Shown: positions 12,441 through 24,552 of the stretch, piece after piece
How positions within the stretch are numbered: position 1 is the first letter of the stretch
Layout of the letters: every line of letters begins with the position of its first letter
Source: Vombatus ursinus
Lineage: Eukaryota; Chordata; Mammalia; Diprotodontia; Vombatidae
DNA length: 64,000 nt
Direction of reading: 5' to 3'
Assembly: GCF_900497805.2 (NCBI RefSeq)
Contig: NW_020954599.1
Location: 43,779,260-43,843,259 of the forward strand
The notes under the pieces: model-generated
Seen by the model: only the letters and a program-made list of their open reading frames with translations
The model's database searches: none
What the model was told of the DNA's origin: nothing
Program-made: the position numbers and the translations under genes

Positions 12441-12544
12441 GACTGAAGGAGAAACATACAAGGAAATCATAGACCCTGCAGGTATTGAAGTGTACATTAG
12501 CAAAGAGTATATTGTGACCCATATGTCAAATGGCTATAGATGTA

Positions 12545-12720
12545 GTAGCTTATGTACTCATAGAATTTAGACCTCAAAAAACCTTCAGGGATAATTTAGC
12601 TTAAAAAAAACCCTTCATTTGACAAATGGGAAAACTGAGGAATAAAAAGGATAAATGACTTTCCTCAAGTCACACAATAAGCCACAAAATTGATACTGGA
12701 ATCCAGGTCACCTTGGAATA
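12545..12720 (-). mobile_element. MIR-type SINE, antisense
   Basis: Retains 'atttgacaaatgggaaaact', 'atgactttcctcaagtcaca' and 'gatactggaatccaggtcac'. Confidence 0.65.
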
Positions 12721-12887
12721 CAATAAGGAACAAAATTGTATGCAAACATATTAAAGATTCCAGTAGTATTTAAAAGAGATTGAAAGGACCAATGATGAAG
12801 AAATGCTACCTACCTCCTGACAGAGAGAAGATAGGTTAAATATTCAGAATGAAACTTTTTTTGGACAGTACCAATATGAAAGGCAGC

Positions 12888-13135
12888 TAAGTCACTCAGT
12901 AGTTAAAACACTGTGCTTAGAGTCAGAAGACCTGAGTTCAAACATGGACTCAGGCATTTACTAGGTGTGTGATCCTGGGCAAGTCACTTAACCCTGTTGG
13001 CTTCAGTTTCCTCATCTGTGAAAAGAGTTGCAGAAGGAAATGGCAAACCACTCCAGTATCTTTTCCAAGAAAATCACAAATGGGCTTACAGTTAGACACA
13101 GTTGAAATGACTGAACAACAGAACAGCAACAATAA
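12888..13135 (+). mobile_element. MAR1-type SINE, nearly full length
   Basis: Head 'aggcagctaagtcactcagt', B-box region 'tgagttcaaacatggactca', middle 'gtgtgtgatcctgggcaagt' and RTE-like tail 'ggcaaaccactccagtatct', ending 'gactgaacaacagaacagca'. Better preserved than the 5.77-kb copy. Confidence 0.88.
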
Positions 13136-13724
13136 TGGAATATATCTTGCTTGACTATGCATATATGCTACAAAGGTTTTTGTTTTTGTTTCTCTCCAAT
13201 GGGATGGGAGGAAGGAGAAAAAGAAATGGCTCTAAGGCAGACTCTCTCTCCACTACCCCATACTACATTCAGTGAAAATATTTTTATCCCCATTTTGCAC
13301 TTAAAGAAACTGAGGGAAAGTAACTTCCACAAGGTCCCATACCTAGTAAGCATGAAAGCTGAGATAAAATCTAATTTTCCAAATTCAAAATTCATGTGTG
13401 TTTTCTTTTCCATTTTAGTATATTACTTCTATTATTACAGTTTGAAGTACTCTGCAAAGTGACATTCAAAGAGAATTGAACAAACATAAACCATTGGCTC
13501 AAGGTAGCTTGTGTCCTAAAAGAGAAACTGGAATATGAACAGACCCACTGAGGGTATAAGTTTAAAAAGGCATAATAAAATCATTATTTTCAGTGTCTGA
13601 CAAGCTCCTGGACTACAAACTCCATGAGAGCAAATGTGCCATATATAAACTATTTCTTTGCTCACAATACTTGGTATGGTGCTCTGCATCACCAGTTACC
13701 CTATAAGTTTGTTGCATTAACAAG

Positions 13725-13920
13725 GCAGTATGGAATAGGGGAAAGAGTGCTGGAGTTGGAATCAGAGGAGCTGAGTTTAAATCTTACTTCTACTACTCAC
13801 TCCATCTGTAACCTTGGGCAAATCAGTATGAGCTTTAGTTTTCTCATCTGGGAAATAGGTGGTTGGACTATATATTTTGAGGTCCCTATCATCTCTAGGC
13901 CTGTGATCTTATAAATGAAA
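13725..13920 (+). mobile_element. MIR-type SINE, sense
   Basis: Landmarks: 'gagtgctggagttggaatca', 'tgagtttaaatcttacttct', 'ccttgggcaaatcagtatga', 'cagttttctcat'-like segment and the terminal 'cctatcatctctaggcctgt'. About 195 bp. Confidence 0.75.
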
Positions 13921-14288
13921 ATAAATCTGTAGTGCCTCTATTGAGTAGTAAATGAAGACAAAATAGTCCGAGGAGAGCTACCAATACAACTTCAGGGAAG
14001 CTGCTTAAAAGGGGAGAGGAGGCTGCATAGAGAAGAACAGCATTGTTTGATTCAGAAAATGTCAATAACTATTGGAATGACTGTAAGCATAAAGCTACTT
14101 CTGCTGACACCCTAAGTTTGCTGTGTATCCAGGAAGAAAACTTAGAGGTAGTAGTGGAATGAATTTAGGAAGCTGTGCTTTTTTTTTTTCCTGGGAAGGA
14201 CATTGGTTTGGAATTTTAAAAGAAGACAAGGGAAATGAGATAATCGTGAGCATTTTATTCAGGACGTTTGGTTTTTGATTGATAGAGT

Positions 14289-14312
14289 AAAAAAAAAAAA
14301 AAAAAAAAAAAA
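14289..14312. repeat. Poly(A) run
   Basis: Uninterrupted run of about 24 A. No LINE or SINE body is recognisable immediately upstream, so it may be an orphan tail or simple slippage. Confidence 0.9.
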
Positions 14313-14470
14313 GCTCTTGAAGCCCTAATGAACAAAGGGTGCTGTCCAGAGTTTTAATAAAACAAAAATCTATCTGTGATCTGGAAAGACATCTTCCCAG
14401 AACTCTCCCTCTCCCGCAGTAAAAAGATCTAGTGTAATAAAGTGGGATTCTCCTCCACCTTCCCATATCT

Positions 14471-14474
<4 letters not shown>

Positions 14475-14554
<80 letters not shown>
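14475..14554. repeat. Compound (CT)n(AC)n microsatellite
   Basis: About 30 bp of CT repeats switch directly to about 50 bp of AC repeats. The minus-strand frames rich in Cys-Val and Arg-Glu across it are repeat artefacts. It lies about 150 bp upstream of the CpG-rich block. Confidence 0.95.
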
Positions 14555-14559
<5 letters not shown>

Positions 14560-14699
14560 TCTTCCTCTCCAAGTTATTCTGGAGGTTCATTAAAAAGAAA
14601 ACACAAGTGCTGTTGTGAAATAAAATCAAATGGAATTGATGCCTAGCCCCTGGGACTTTGTTTCCATTTTCTCTAAGAGCAAGATTTGGAAATGAAAGC

Positions 14700-15360
14700 A
14701 CTAGAGCGCCAATCCGCCTAATGTGGAAAGGGGGCTGGAGGACGCCCCTACCCGTCCAAACACACTTTTAGTTGGTCTGCCACTCTCTCTTCTAAGAGCT
14801 GGGGGTCCCCAAACCGCATAACTAAAGGACCTCAGTCGGGTACAAAATCAATATCTTCTCTTTTACTGTATCTTCTTCCCAAACCCCAACCCCCACCCCA
14901 GTCCCTGGCAACCACACATAGTCCCATTTTCTTCCCATGTGCCCAACGCCAGCTCCTTTAAAGGGCAAAGTGGTAAGCACCACCCGTGGTCCCAAAGGAA
15001 CTGTCAATCCATGGGGCCGCGCTGCTGTGATTGGCGAGAAGGACAGCGTTGCCTGGTACCTCCCTCGCCCCCATTCGGATTGCCAGCGGTCTTTTGATTT
15101 GGATTTTGCTGGAATGTGGAGAGCGGGCTTTGGGCTGACGCCTGAAACAGGTGCAGGAGCGAGAACAGGAGCGGGCGACGGAGAAACCCTGCTGCAACCG
15201 CGTCCTCTAGTCCAGTGGGCTCGGAACCCCGAAGTAGATCGATTTCCTTCCTTGGCGAGGACAACTCTGCTAGAGATTCAGGAAGCTGTTTTCCACAGTG
15301 AAGAGGAATTACAGACCCCTCCTCTCTACCCTCATCGCCCTCCCTTTCGCCGGTGACAGT
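14700..15360 (+). promoter_or_regulatory. CpG island / likely gene promoter
   Basis: This is the only CpG-dense, GC-rich block in the window. About 25 CpG dinucleotides fall in ~650 bp, while most flanking kilobases have almost none. A reverse CCAAT box ('gtgattggc') sits at about 15,027. CpG islands of this size usually mark transcription start regions in mammals. The exon-like features just to the right suggest plus-strand transcription, but divergent transcription cannot be excluded. No repeat accounts for it. A 139-codon open frame across it is probably a by-product of GC richness. Confidence 0.75.
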
Positions 15361-15368
15361 GTATAAAT
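15361..15368 (+). promoter_or_regulatory. TATA-like motif
   Basis: 'tataaat' lies at the right edge of the CpG island, about 236 bp before the candidate start codon. If it is used, transcription would start near 15,390 and give a ~200-base 5' untranslated region. CpG-island promoters often lack TATA, so this is suggestive only. Confidence 0.35.
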
Positions 15369-15596
15369 CACCTGCGCTTCTGACACCTCTGCTTCTATCC
15401 TACACTCCTTGTACTGAAAAAAAAGGAATCCTGTTGGAAATCACAGGTGCAACTGGCTGTTGGGAGCTGTCTAAGGTTCTGAAGCTTTCCCAGGAGCCAG
15501 GAACTATTGGTAGTTTGTGTTTTCCATCACGTCCCTTCTTTCCCCCCAATGCCTTGGATATTCCTGCATTCAGTAATGTAAATGACTGATTAGAAC

Positions 15597-15667
15597 ATGG
15601 CCCAAGTAAAATATTTTCGGATAGCTGCTTCGGGATTTTACTTCTGGGAAGCAGCTGTGTTACTCAG
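15597..15667 (+). CDS. Candidate first coding exon, product unrecognised
   Basis: An ATG in strong Kozak context (A at -3, G at +4) follows an in-frame TAG two codons upstream, which fixes it as the start of this frame. Twenty-three full codons read MAQVKYFRIAASGFYFWEAA then VLL, and two bases of a split codon follow. The frame runs straight into CAG|GTGAGT, a textbook splice donor at 15,668 (phase 2 intron). The peptide has a basic N-terminus and a hydrophobic, aromatic stretch from about residue 9. That could begin a signal peptide or membrane segment, although the central E is unusual for one. I do not recognise the protein and assign no function. Alternatives are a non-coding first exon or an alternative upstream exon. 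No partner exon was found downstream. Confidence 0.45.
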
Positions 15668-15673
15668 GTGAGT
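15668..15673 (+). other. Splice donor consensus
   Basis: GTGAGT preceded by CAG matches the U2-type donor consensus at every position. Its position at the end of the short ORF is the main reason to call an exon here. Confidence 0.55.
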
Positions 15674-18480
15674 CCACTTGTAATCGGGCAGATGAATTCC
15701 CTCTGTCTCCCATCTGATTACAACCACTTTGTTGCTGGTAAAACAGAGACTATTCTTCCTATGTAATACTAGCTGAAGGTGTCTCTCCTGCCTCATTTAC
15801 TTTTCTAGCTTAATTGCTTCTGAGGTTTTGAAAGAAAATTAAAAGGAGCTGAATGTTTGAAGGTAACTTTCTTCTAGTTGCCCTTGCCTACTGATGACTG
15901 AATTTCAGTAATTGATCTTTACCTTTCACATTCATTACTTTCCTTTGCAACAGAGGTATCCCTGGAACACTTGATCATTTGGAAAGTCTGAATTATCTAT
16001 TGCTTCCCCAATCCCAGATTTCCTATGGAGTTTTTCTTTCCAAATGGGTTCTGAACCCATTTCAGTTTTGAAAGCCTGCTGTTTTATATACAGAAGTTAT
16101 AGAAAGTTTGATAACTCATTGTGGATAACTTGACATTTTTAAAGGTATAAATTAGAGTTCAGGAACATTTCTCAGAAAAGGACAATTACTAAGGGAAGAG
16201 AAATACTGATACCTAGAATAGCAGAGGGAAAATTAATGTAAAGAGATTTGAATTCTCTATAATGGGGTTTCCCTTACAAGTCTTTCATTATATTTACCAG
16301 ATCCAGACCTATTTAGTAAAAATATTAATCTGATAATACACCTCTTCAAACAATTAGTGTTGAGAAGTAAGCCCACATTGTGGTTCAGTGAGAATTTGTT
16401 GACTGCCAGCTATTTCTTACAAAATTCTTGCTCCTTTTAAAAATCTTACAAGAAGGGGGAGGGGGAAGAGTAGGTAAAGAGTGTGGACTCTTTATCATCT
16501 TTTTTGGTTCTCAATTTTACATTACAAATGTTCCAGGTTCTACTTAGCCAAGTATTGTATGGTGCTTTCCTTCCACCAATTAAGGTAAAATTCACTGGTA
16601 TGTAATATATTGCTTCTGTACTAATGAGCTTGCCATATTACTAACTAGAATTTTGTTCTATAATGAATTTTCTTTGCATTTAAGGGTGTACTCATTATCA
16701 GTTTGCTTTTATTTCTTAGTGTTGGAAACCTTTGAAATATACTTTAAACATGTTGAAGAAATTATAGCAAAGAATGTAAGAGTGGGAGGGGGAGGAGGGC
16801 CCCCAAGCATGTCTGCATGTAAGAGGAAAGAATTAGAAAGAGTAAATATGAATGTGTACTTTTAATATCATTGCACACTTTATTTCTGAAATGAAAGGTT
16901 AAGAATATGTGGAGCAGATGTTTGAAGCACAACTTCAATTCATTCTTGTAAATTTCATACAACTTCATGTTTTCTTGAAACTTGTAAGCTGTAGTATTTA
17001 GATGGAATGAGAATGCAAGGCTTTCCTAGTTAAGACCATTGAGATAATACTTACTGTATTAGGACTCAGGTGATTCCTAATTATTATCCATGCCATTATA
17101 TCAGGTGATATAATGAATTTTTATAACTGGATATTATTTTACCCTAATATTAAAATGTGTCTTTTTTCTCCGTGAAAAAAGAAGTGAACAATTTTTAAGG
17201 AAATTGACATTTTTTCTATTAGAAGCATTTTTTTTTATTATTTGGAATTAGGAGGGCAGGATTACTACAATTTTTATAGACAATTATATTTTTAAATGTG
17301 TGTAGTAACACTTTATTTGTGCATACTATTGGGTGAAAATATCTCTTCAAAGATACCTTAAGTAACTAGGTTACATGATCTTCATTGAAATAATTTATAA
17401 TGTGTTATAAATCGGTTGTAGTTTGTGAAAGTTTTTCCGTTACCTGAAATTACTCTAGTCTTAAAATGCACCTATTGAAATGATATAAAGGAGATTTCTA
17501 CATATATGGAGGTTCAGTGTGGAAGTATCAACTCTACTTTTTTTTTTTCTACTTCCTCAATCAAGTTATTTTTGTTTTGTTTTATGTGGGTTTTTTTGCA
17601 TGAATATTATGTTTTCCTGACCATGTTACAGGTTGGCATTAGAGTAGTCCTTCATCCAATGAGATCCAACTTCAATAGAAAATGAAATATTTGCTGCTCC
17701 AGGGTGACCAATGAAGTACAAAACACCCTTAAATAGTACTGAAAAGAAAAGCTCCCCCTACTGGCAACATCGTATAAAAGTGATTTTCATAAAGAAATAG
17801 TTCTTGGACTAATATCCTCTGAAAAGTAACTACAATTTTTCCTGATATCACTATTCATAGAACAAAAAATATATAGTTGCCATATGTACATGTGAGCTCT
17901 AACTTCAGTATTATTGATTCATAACTTAATTTAGTTGAAAGCTCCATTTTTAAAGACACTGTTTTCAGGATCCTTAGGGGCTATCTCATTTGAAACCATA
18001 AATCAGTAGTCATATATACTAACTCAAAAGGAATTTAATGGAGTAAACTTTTGACAATATTACTTTTGATCATTATAATATGGGTGTTATGATTTCTTTT
18101 ATTTTATTACCATGCCATTCCCCTATTTGTTCAGGCTATCTTTATGTTACCCTGTATGGTGGTTGTATCGATCTTTGTGTTAATTTAATATTATGTTTGA
18201 TTTACTTGAATAAGTAATAAGCTACTATAATTTTTAAAAATATCATTAGGCTAGGAAAATGTAATGAAGAAGCCCAATGTGTTAATTTTATGTCATTTCT
18301 ATGGTATTACTCATTCATTTATGGGTGTTTCCTTTACATTCTTGTATTTTTAATTATCATAATGTTCTCCAAATTAGGAGTTGCTATGCAAAGGTAGCTT
18401 TGCATACCTTTTTTTATCTCCCCAAATGTCTTTCACAGATCTACAAACACTCTGTGTCTACAGAGTTGGATGGGAAGGTG
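15674..18480 (+). other. Probable proximal intron, mostly single-copy
   Basis: Almost 3 kb with little recognisable transposon sequence, unusual for this window. Composition is AT-rich with no coding-like ORF. Low repeat density next to a promoter is compatible with regulatory sequence, but no specific element can be named. Confidence 0.4.
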
Positions 18481-18489
18481 GGAAGTGAT

Positions 18490-19240
18490 CCTATTAACTG
18501 AATCTTCAAGGCAAATAGAGATCCTTGGAGGTGGTGGTAAGAAGGAAAACCATTCCAGGACAGAAGAAAAATGGAGTTAAATATAAGATAATAATAATAA
18601 GACTAGTTTGATTGCAACATAGAGTGTGGGAAACAGCCTAGATAAACAAAAATAATTTGTAATAAGGGTAGAAATGTAGTTTGGGGACAGACTAAGAGCT
18701 TTAAAATCCAAACAAAAGAGTATGTGTTTAATTTGCAATCTCAAATATGGAGTCACTGAAGTTTATTGATGGGCAGTGGTGAGGAGTGGTGTGCAATACA
18801 GTCAGGCCTGAACTTTAGGAATATCAGTTTGGCAGCTCTGTGGACAATGACTTGGATTAGGGAGAGACTTGGGCTTAGAAAGCAATTTAGGAAGTTAGAG
18901 AAATTTTCTAGGTGAGAGATGAAGATGGCCTGAACAAAGGTAGTGGCTTTGTAGGTAGAAATAAGGGGATGTTGTGGAGTTGAAAGTAATATTTGTCAAC
19001 TGGATTTATATGTAGAGTGAGAATGAAGAGTTGAGAATGACACAGTAAATGTGAATTTCAGTGACTGGAAAGATAGCGATCACTTCAACAGACTTAAATA
19101 AATTTGGAAGAGAGGCATTTGTGGGAGGGGAAGGCTTAGTTTTGTTCTAGTAATGTTGATCTTGAGATATCTGAGGAACATCTAGCTAAAAATGTCCAAT
19201 AGGTGATGATGTGGTACTAGAACTCAATTGACAAAGAGCA
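18490..19240 (-). mobile_element. L2 LINE, antisense, ~0.75 kb
   Basis: Landmarks of antisense L2 in order: 'atggagtcactgaagtttat', 'tcagtttggcagctctgtgg', 'ggtgagagatgaagatggcc', 'ttgatcttgagatatctgag' and 'catctagctaaaaatgtcca'. The last two are the complement of the coding stretch upstream of the position seen in sense near 41.9 kb. Diverged and 5'-truncated. Confidence 0.75.
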
Positions 19241-19249
19241 TGTTGAGAT

Positions 19250-19855
19250 GATTAGATAATTAAAATCTCCTTTGTATATTCATTCTCCATTGAATGCCTC
19301 TACCATTCACCAGAAATGAATTCTCTGGGAACCTGGTAATTAGTATGCAAGAGCAGAAAGACTAGGGGTGTAATAGATGAAGTAAAATGGTAAGGTCACT
19401 AATATGTCATCCACAGTATCTCCCTGCTTGCTTGAATTTTCACCATTATGGTCACCAAAGAGGTCCTTGTAAAGGACCGATAAACTACATAATAGGAATG
19501 TATATAAACTTCACAACTTTTCTGAGGGTTCACCCTAAGAAGGAAGGTAGGCTTGAAAGAAGCTGTTTTAAGAATAGTCTGTGCCAGGTTGTATTTTTGG
19601 TTCTGTGAAGATTAATAGAAATATTCCTGGGAAAAGGGACGTGAAATAAGGAATCTTCCTGTATGAAGAGGTTTGTATAACATATCATATAATGTTTAGG
19701 ACTTCAAGAATACCACTGCTTAGTTATCAGATGAAAACAATTATCCATCCCATGTAGATTAGCATGCTTCTAATAGAAAAAGAGATTGATGAGCTAATGA
19801 GGTGGTGAAATTAATAGAGCTACAGGCTTAGAAAAAGGAAATGACTTGAATTTCT
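19250..19855. other. No gene or clear repeat
   Basis: No supported ORF or repeat. A short open frame at 19,387-19,608 has no recognisable features. Confidence 0.35.
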
Positions 19856-19859
19856 TCTA

Positions 19860-20445
19860 CTTTATTCTTTTATTTTCTTAAAACTATACTTTTATTTCTT
19901 CCTGATCCAATTTAACCTCCACATCTGCCAAAATGTTCTTCCTCAGACATGATTCTCATAACCATTTTTTAACTCAAAACCAGAAAGGCTATTTCTTGAC
20001 AATTATAAAATCTAGGCTCTTCAATCTGCCTTGGAAGGTCCTCTATTTGCCCCCTCCACTGCATTCAACCAGCCTCTCATCTTTCCCCTTAAAACAATTC
20101 TTAAAGAGCCAAAATAAGCTGTTTCTTTCCCTCAGCATACAACTTAATTTCCCTCACTATGTCATTTATGTTGAGTTTAAGATATCTGAGGAGCAATCTC
20201 TCCTCTCTATATGTGAGGAAAAAAGGTTTAACTTATAAGGATGTAAGGTGCAAGAATCACCTTACAATTTACCACAAGAAATTTTCCTTGATAAATCCCA
20301 TCTTAACACCATAATTCTTACATTTTCAATTTTGTATTATAACTTATATGTATTGATATCTTTTATTTTATGTGTTCATATTATTAATTGTGCATATACT
20401 TTGTCTTCCTCAGTATAAGATAATCTTAGCCTCGGAGATTCCTTA
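19860..20445 (+). mobile_element. Possible L2-like LINE 3' part, sense
   Basis: Pyrimidine-rich and reminiscent of the L2 3' region: 'aggctcttcaatctgccttg', 'cctccactgcattcaacca', 'ttatgtgttcatattattaa' and a late 'agcctcggagattccttatg' stretch. The match is loose, so another old element is possible. A 101-codon open frame here lies in this T/C-rich stretch and is not considered a gene. Confidence 0.4.
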
Positions 20446-20879
20446 TGACCATGTATATTTTGTGTGTGTGTATACATGTAATACATGAAGATATGTGTGA
20501 GCATGCATATCCTCCAGGAACAAGCAATATGCCACTAGAACAGTACCTAGAAGAAACTTGCTGAGTGACTGAATTCTGATTGTCTGGTATTTTCATAGTC
20601 TAGTATGGCCCTGGGAATGAATATGTCCATCATTAATAGATTTGCTTAGCTAAGTTTAAAGAATCTCATTATGGTTGTTGTGGATATGGAATCATGGACA
20701 GTTCAGCTGCAAGATCTACTCTGTGGTTGGAGGGAGCTCCAAAACTAACAAATACATATCTCTTGAAGCTTTGAAGTAGAATTGGAAATGTTCAGAATCA
20801 TGGACATAGCTACAAATCAATTATCACCACATAGTAAGTATCTCTAGTGAACCTAGCACTGCATGATAGTGACTAACTA

Positions 20880-21520
20880 GAAGGTATGGTAAATGTTTGG
20901 AAAGAGTTGCATAGATAGGTTGTGTTTAGGTTGAGGAGACACTTAAAAATCACGTAGAGGAATTTGAATATGGCACTTCTATTGTTACATATGCACCCAC
21001 AGTTCTAGACCTTTGCTCTTTATGGATCTACTATAGGTTCCTGGACAGAGGAGCAAGGTTATTTATAAAATTCTCCTTTAGAAAATTCAATCTGACAGCA
21101 TTATAGCTAGGTGGGTTGGAAAATAAAGGGAGTTGGAATGGAGATTAAGAGATTAATTTAAGGGACATTGCAAAGGAACAATAGCAAGAGATTCTAGTGA
21201 TTTGGTATAAAGATGAGGGAACAGTTCAGATACCCCAAAATTTTCTAGCCTAGATAATAATAGTATGGTTGTATCACCAACATAAATGAGATAACTGGGA
21301 AGAAAAAATATATTGAAAGTATGGGGAGATTTGATTATGGTGATATTAGATCATTCACATGGAAATCAGTTAATCAATCCAGGCAGTTGGATGAATAGGT
21401 TGTAATCCCAAGTGAGAGATGAAGTTTGAACAGTCATCTGCATAGATTTATAGTTCAAACCACCAGAGCACATAAGTTCATCAAAGGTGAAATAATAGAG
21501 AATGGCATAAGGAAACAGAG
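20880..21520 (-). mobile_element. L2 LINE, antisense, ~0.64 kb
   Basis: Contains 'aatctgacagcattatagct', 'ccaggcagttggatgaatag' and 'cagtcatctgcatagattta'. The last is the complement of the L2 'YADD-like' coding stretch seen at 41,800 ('ctttatgttgatgattccca'). It is followed by 'ggtgaaataatagagaatgg', matching the next antisense L2 landmark. Confidence 0.65.
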
Positions 21521-21529
21521 AATATAGAA

Positions 21530-22010
21530 GCAACACATAGTTGAAGATTGGAAAGATGTGAAGGAAATGGGGGAAATGACTGGCAAAATAATCAGATTCA
21601 AGGGCTTCAAAAACACAGATACAATCAATTTGTTTTAGTATAACTATAAAGTTTAATGAATAGCATACAAGGTACCTGTGGAATATTCATTCATTCCAAA
21701 AGAGTATAAGATATATTGCTATGCATGTCATTGTCATACCTAGCCTCCCACTTTGCCCTGGTGGAGGGAAGCAAAGTCATACACAAAAGCTGAGTATTTG
21801 GAAGGTAATTTTGCCCAGAGACTACACTGATCTTGGATGGACCCCCAGCTATTAAGAGACCATGGAGTTTTATCTTGCAATAGAAAAAGGAAATTAGAAT
21901 CTCTTACAAATGAACCAAGGGTAGATGTTAGTAAAATTCCTTTGGACTAAGGGTCTGAAATAATGAATATTCATCATTCTTCCTTTTTCTATCTGCATAT
22001 TCCCTACTTC
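21530..22010. other. Unassigned sequence between L2 fragments
   Basis: It holds no ORF and no repeat that I recognise. It lies between two antisense L2 pieces and may be a third element inserted there. Confidence 0.3.
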
Positions 22011-22019
22011 AGGTAATCA

Positions 22020-22260
22020 GAGAGGTAGGTGGAGACCAAAGTGTTAGAGAAGCCAAAAGAGAGTTTTTTAAGGAAGTGTAATTAGTAATGTCAAGTAGTA
22101 AAGAGATTTCAAAGACTGTGAGTACTAAGGAGAAGAGACCATCATATTTGGCAAGAAGGGACTTATTAGTAAACAATAAAAATGCAGTTCAGTGAATAGG
22201 CTGGAGTGAAAACAGATTAAAGGGATAAGGATGAAGTAAGGGAATAGAAAGCAGATGAGG
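22020..22260 (-). mobile_element. L2-like fragment, antisense
   Basis: Purine-rich sequence of the antisense L2 type ('ggtggagaccaaagtgttag', 'gcaagaagggacttattagt', 'ggctggagtgaaaacagatt'). It may continue the element at 20,880-21,520. Confidence 0.45.
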
Positions 22261-22279
22261 GTGAAGGAAGTTAAATCAC

Positions 22280-22480
22280 AAAGTTATTAAAAATTACACA
22301 CTTTATATAATGTTTTAAGGTTTATAAAATGACCTTCTCACAAGTACCTATGGAGCAAGTATTGTTATATAGTACTATCTCAAATTTCAGACCAGGACTC
22401 AAGAGAGATAAGGGACTGATTCAGTTATGCAACAAATAGACATCTGAAGCAGGACTGGAGTTCAGGTTGTCTGACTTTGA
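22280..22480 (-). mobile_element. MIR-type SINE, antisense
   Basis: Landmarks: 'ttttaaggtttataaaatga', 'ctatggagcaagtattgtta', 'aagggactgattcagttatg' and 'ctggagttcaggttgtctga'. Confidence 0.6.
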
Positions 22481-22489
22481 ATAATATTC

Positions 22490-24550
22490 TAATTTGTATT
22501 ATTTCTAATTGCTATAACATTCTGTAAGGAATAGACAGAGAGGTTGGTGCCTGGGCTAGGCAGAAAGGTGTTTTTATTTAATTTTTAGCATGTCTTCATG
22601 ATGGGGTGGTAAAAAGAAAGATTTCCATAAAGAAAAGCAGCTAAAGATGCAATGTGGAGAGTCAACAATTGTGGAGGCTGTGTCCTTTAAAGGATGGGAA
22701 GAGATGGAGTAAGGAAATTAGTAAAAAGGGTTAATTCTAGAGTAAGAGAAATGAAACTTTTCTGAAATCGGGAAGATTAAAAGGCAGATATGTGTACCTT
22801 TTGAAATGAAGAGAGAGGTACAAAGAGAAACACAACATGAACTCAATCATTTCCATAAAGCATGAAGCAGAATAAATATTAAATTAGAGAAGATAAATAT
22901 ATGGAGACAAAATACATTTTAAACATCAGAATTCTACATGAATGTTTTCAGCACAACATCACAGTTTACAATGAAGCATGCAGTGTCATAGATATGACAA
23001 TGTTATAAATTTGACACAATTCTGCCTATATGCAGTTATATCTTTCTGATTATGAAAATCAATATTATAATTAAAAGAATTTTAATCATAATTGTATATG
23101 TTATCAAAAGATACAACTTCAGTCTAGCAGAATATTAGTGTTTGTAATGTAGTGATTTATAAAATTAAAAATTGAGGGAACTCATATTTCTAAAAACTCA
23201 AATGTGATGTGGGTACTGACTCTTAAATAACAAAACTTGCCTCTATATTTTCATCCATTGGCTAAACTCCAGCCTAAAACTGTTGTTTCCATTTGATGGC
23301 TAAACTGCAATCCCTATTAAAGAACCTGTTTCTCTTGGCTATGTTCCTAGTGGACAGAAATCTGTGTCACAGAAATCACTTTTGTAATTAGCACCTTTAC
23401 TACTTGAAGTTTCACCCAAGAGATCAAGAACTGAGTATATGTAGTGGCAGCTTTAGAGATAGTGCTTTTAGAAGACAATTCTAAAGTGCTAGCAGATAAA
23501 CTCACATTGCTGAATATCACAGAACCTTCCTTCTAAGAAAAAGAATTCTAAAACTTAAGAAAATCTCTTTCTTCCCCACTCTTCTCTTTTTCATTTCCTC
23601 TTCCCACTGACATATAAACATAACATATCCCTAGCTGTGAGTTTCTCTTTTGATTTTTGCAGACCTATACAAGTTGTAGCTTAGCTACATTTTATATCTC
23701 TCCTGTTGGCTGGCACGATTTTCTCTATACACATGGTTGCAACTTAATGCATGCTTATTAAATTGATGTAATTTCAATAACTGATTAGAAAAAATGTTTA
23801 AATTTCTTTTCTATTAATTTGTTATGTATGATAGGTATTTTGTCATTTTCTAATTCAACATGATTTTATGAAATAAAATCCCCTAGTAGGGATATTTCAT
23901 ATATATATTTCATATATATCATGTCAGATGTAGGAAAGGATAAAAAGGTATGGGCTTTCAAAGAAGTTATCTCTTGTAATAGGTCCAAGTGAAAGGCTTA
24001 CAGAAATCAAGGTTAGAAATCTGAATGTGGAAGTCTTACAATTCTAAAAAAGTTTTCACTCAGTTTGGGGGAGAAAATGTCTCTACAAAGCTTTTCTTCA
24101 CTTTGGTCTTCATGTTCTAGTTCTTATAGTAATAAAGCAAAGAACAAAGCTTCACTGTTCAGGCTTCTTTGAAATGCAGATAAGTGATGATTATGAGGCA
24201 AAGGCAGAACAAATGACAGAAGGAGGGAAACTGCCAAAAATGTTTCATTTAATTTTATTATTTTCACAACATACAATTTTATTTTCCATTACAACAGTTC
24301 CATATCAACACAGACTTGGGATTTGCTTAAATTAGGATAAATATTTTCTAAAATGTTGAATGCATTCAATGTCAACCTGAATGTGTGAATTATGTGACTC
24401 TACCATAATGAGAAAGAAAATACTGTCTTGCTTTACTTCAAAGCCTAGAAAGTGAATTCTGGCACAAAAGTTCTGTCTTCATATCTTCTTCCTTGGAAAC
24501 AAATTATTTCTGGAGATTTTTATTAGTAACATTTTTGTTAGACAGTGAAG
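22490..24550. other. About 2 kb without a gene
   Basis: AT-rich sequence with a TATA/TTTCATAT-rich patch at about 23,895-23,930. No supported ORF, CpG cluster or long repeat. Part may be old unrecognisable repeat. Confidence 0.4.
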
Positions 24551-24552
24551 AA

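Noticed and set aside
14095-14475. 126-codon minus-strand open frame
   Set aside because: It includes a phenylalanine run read from the poly(A) tract and has no domain or homologue that I recognise. Probably chance.
14937-15356. 139-codon open frame across the CpG island
   Set aside because: Open frames are expected by chance in GC-rich DNA. The peptide has no recognisable domain, the frame overlaps the likely promoter, and frames on the other strand are almost as long.
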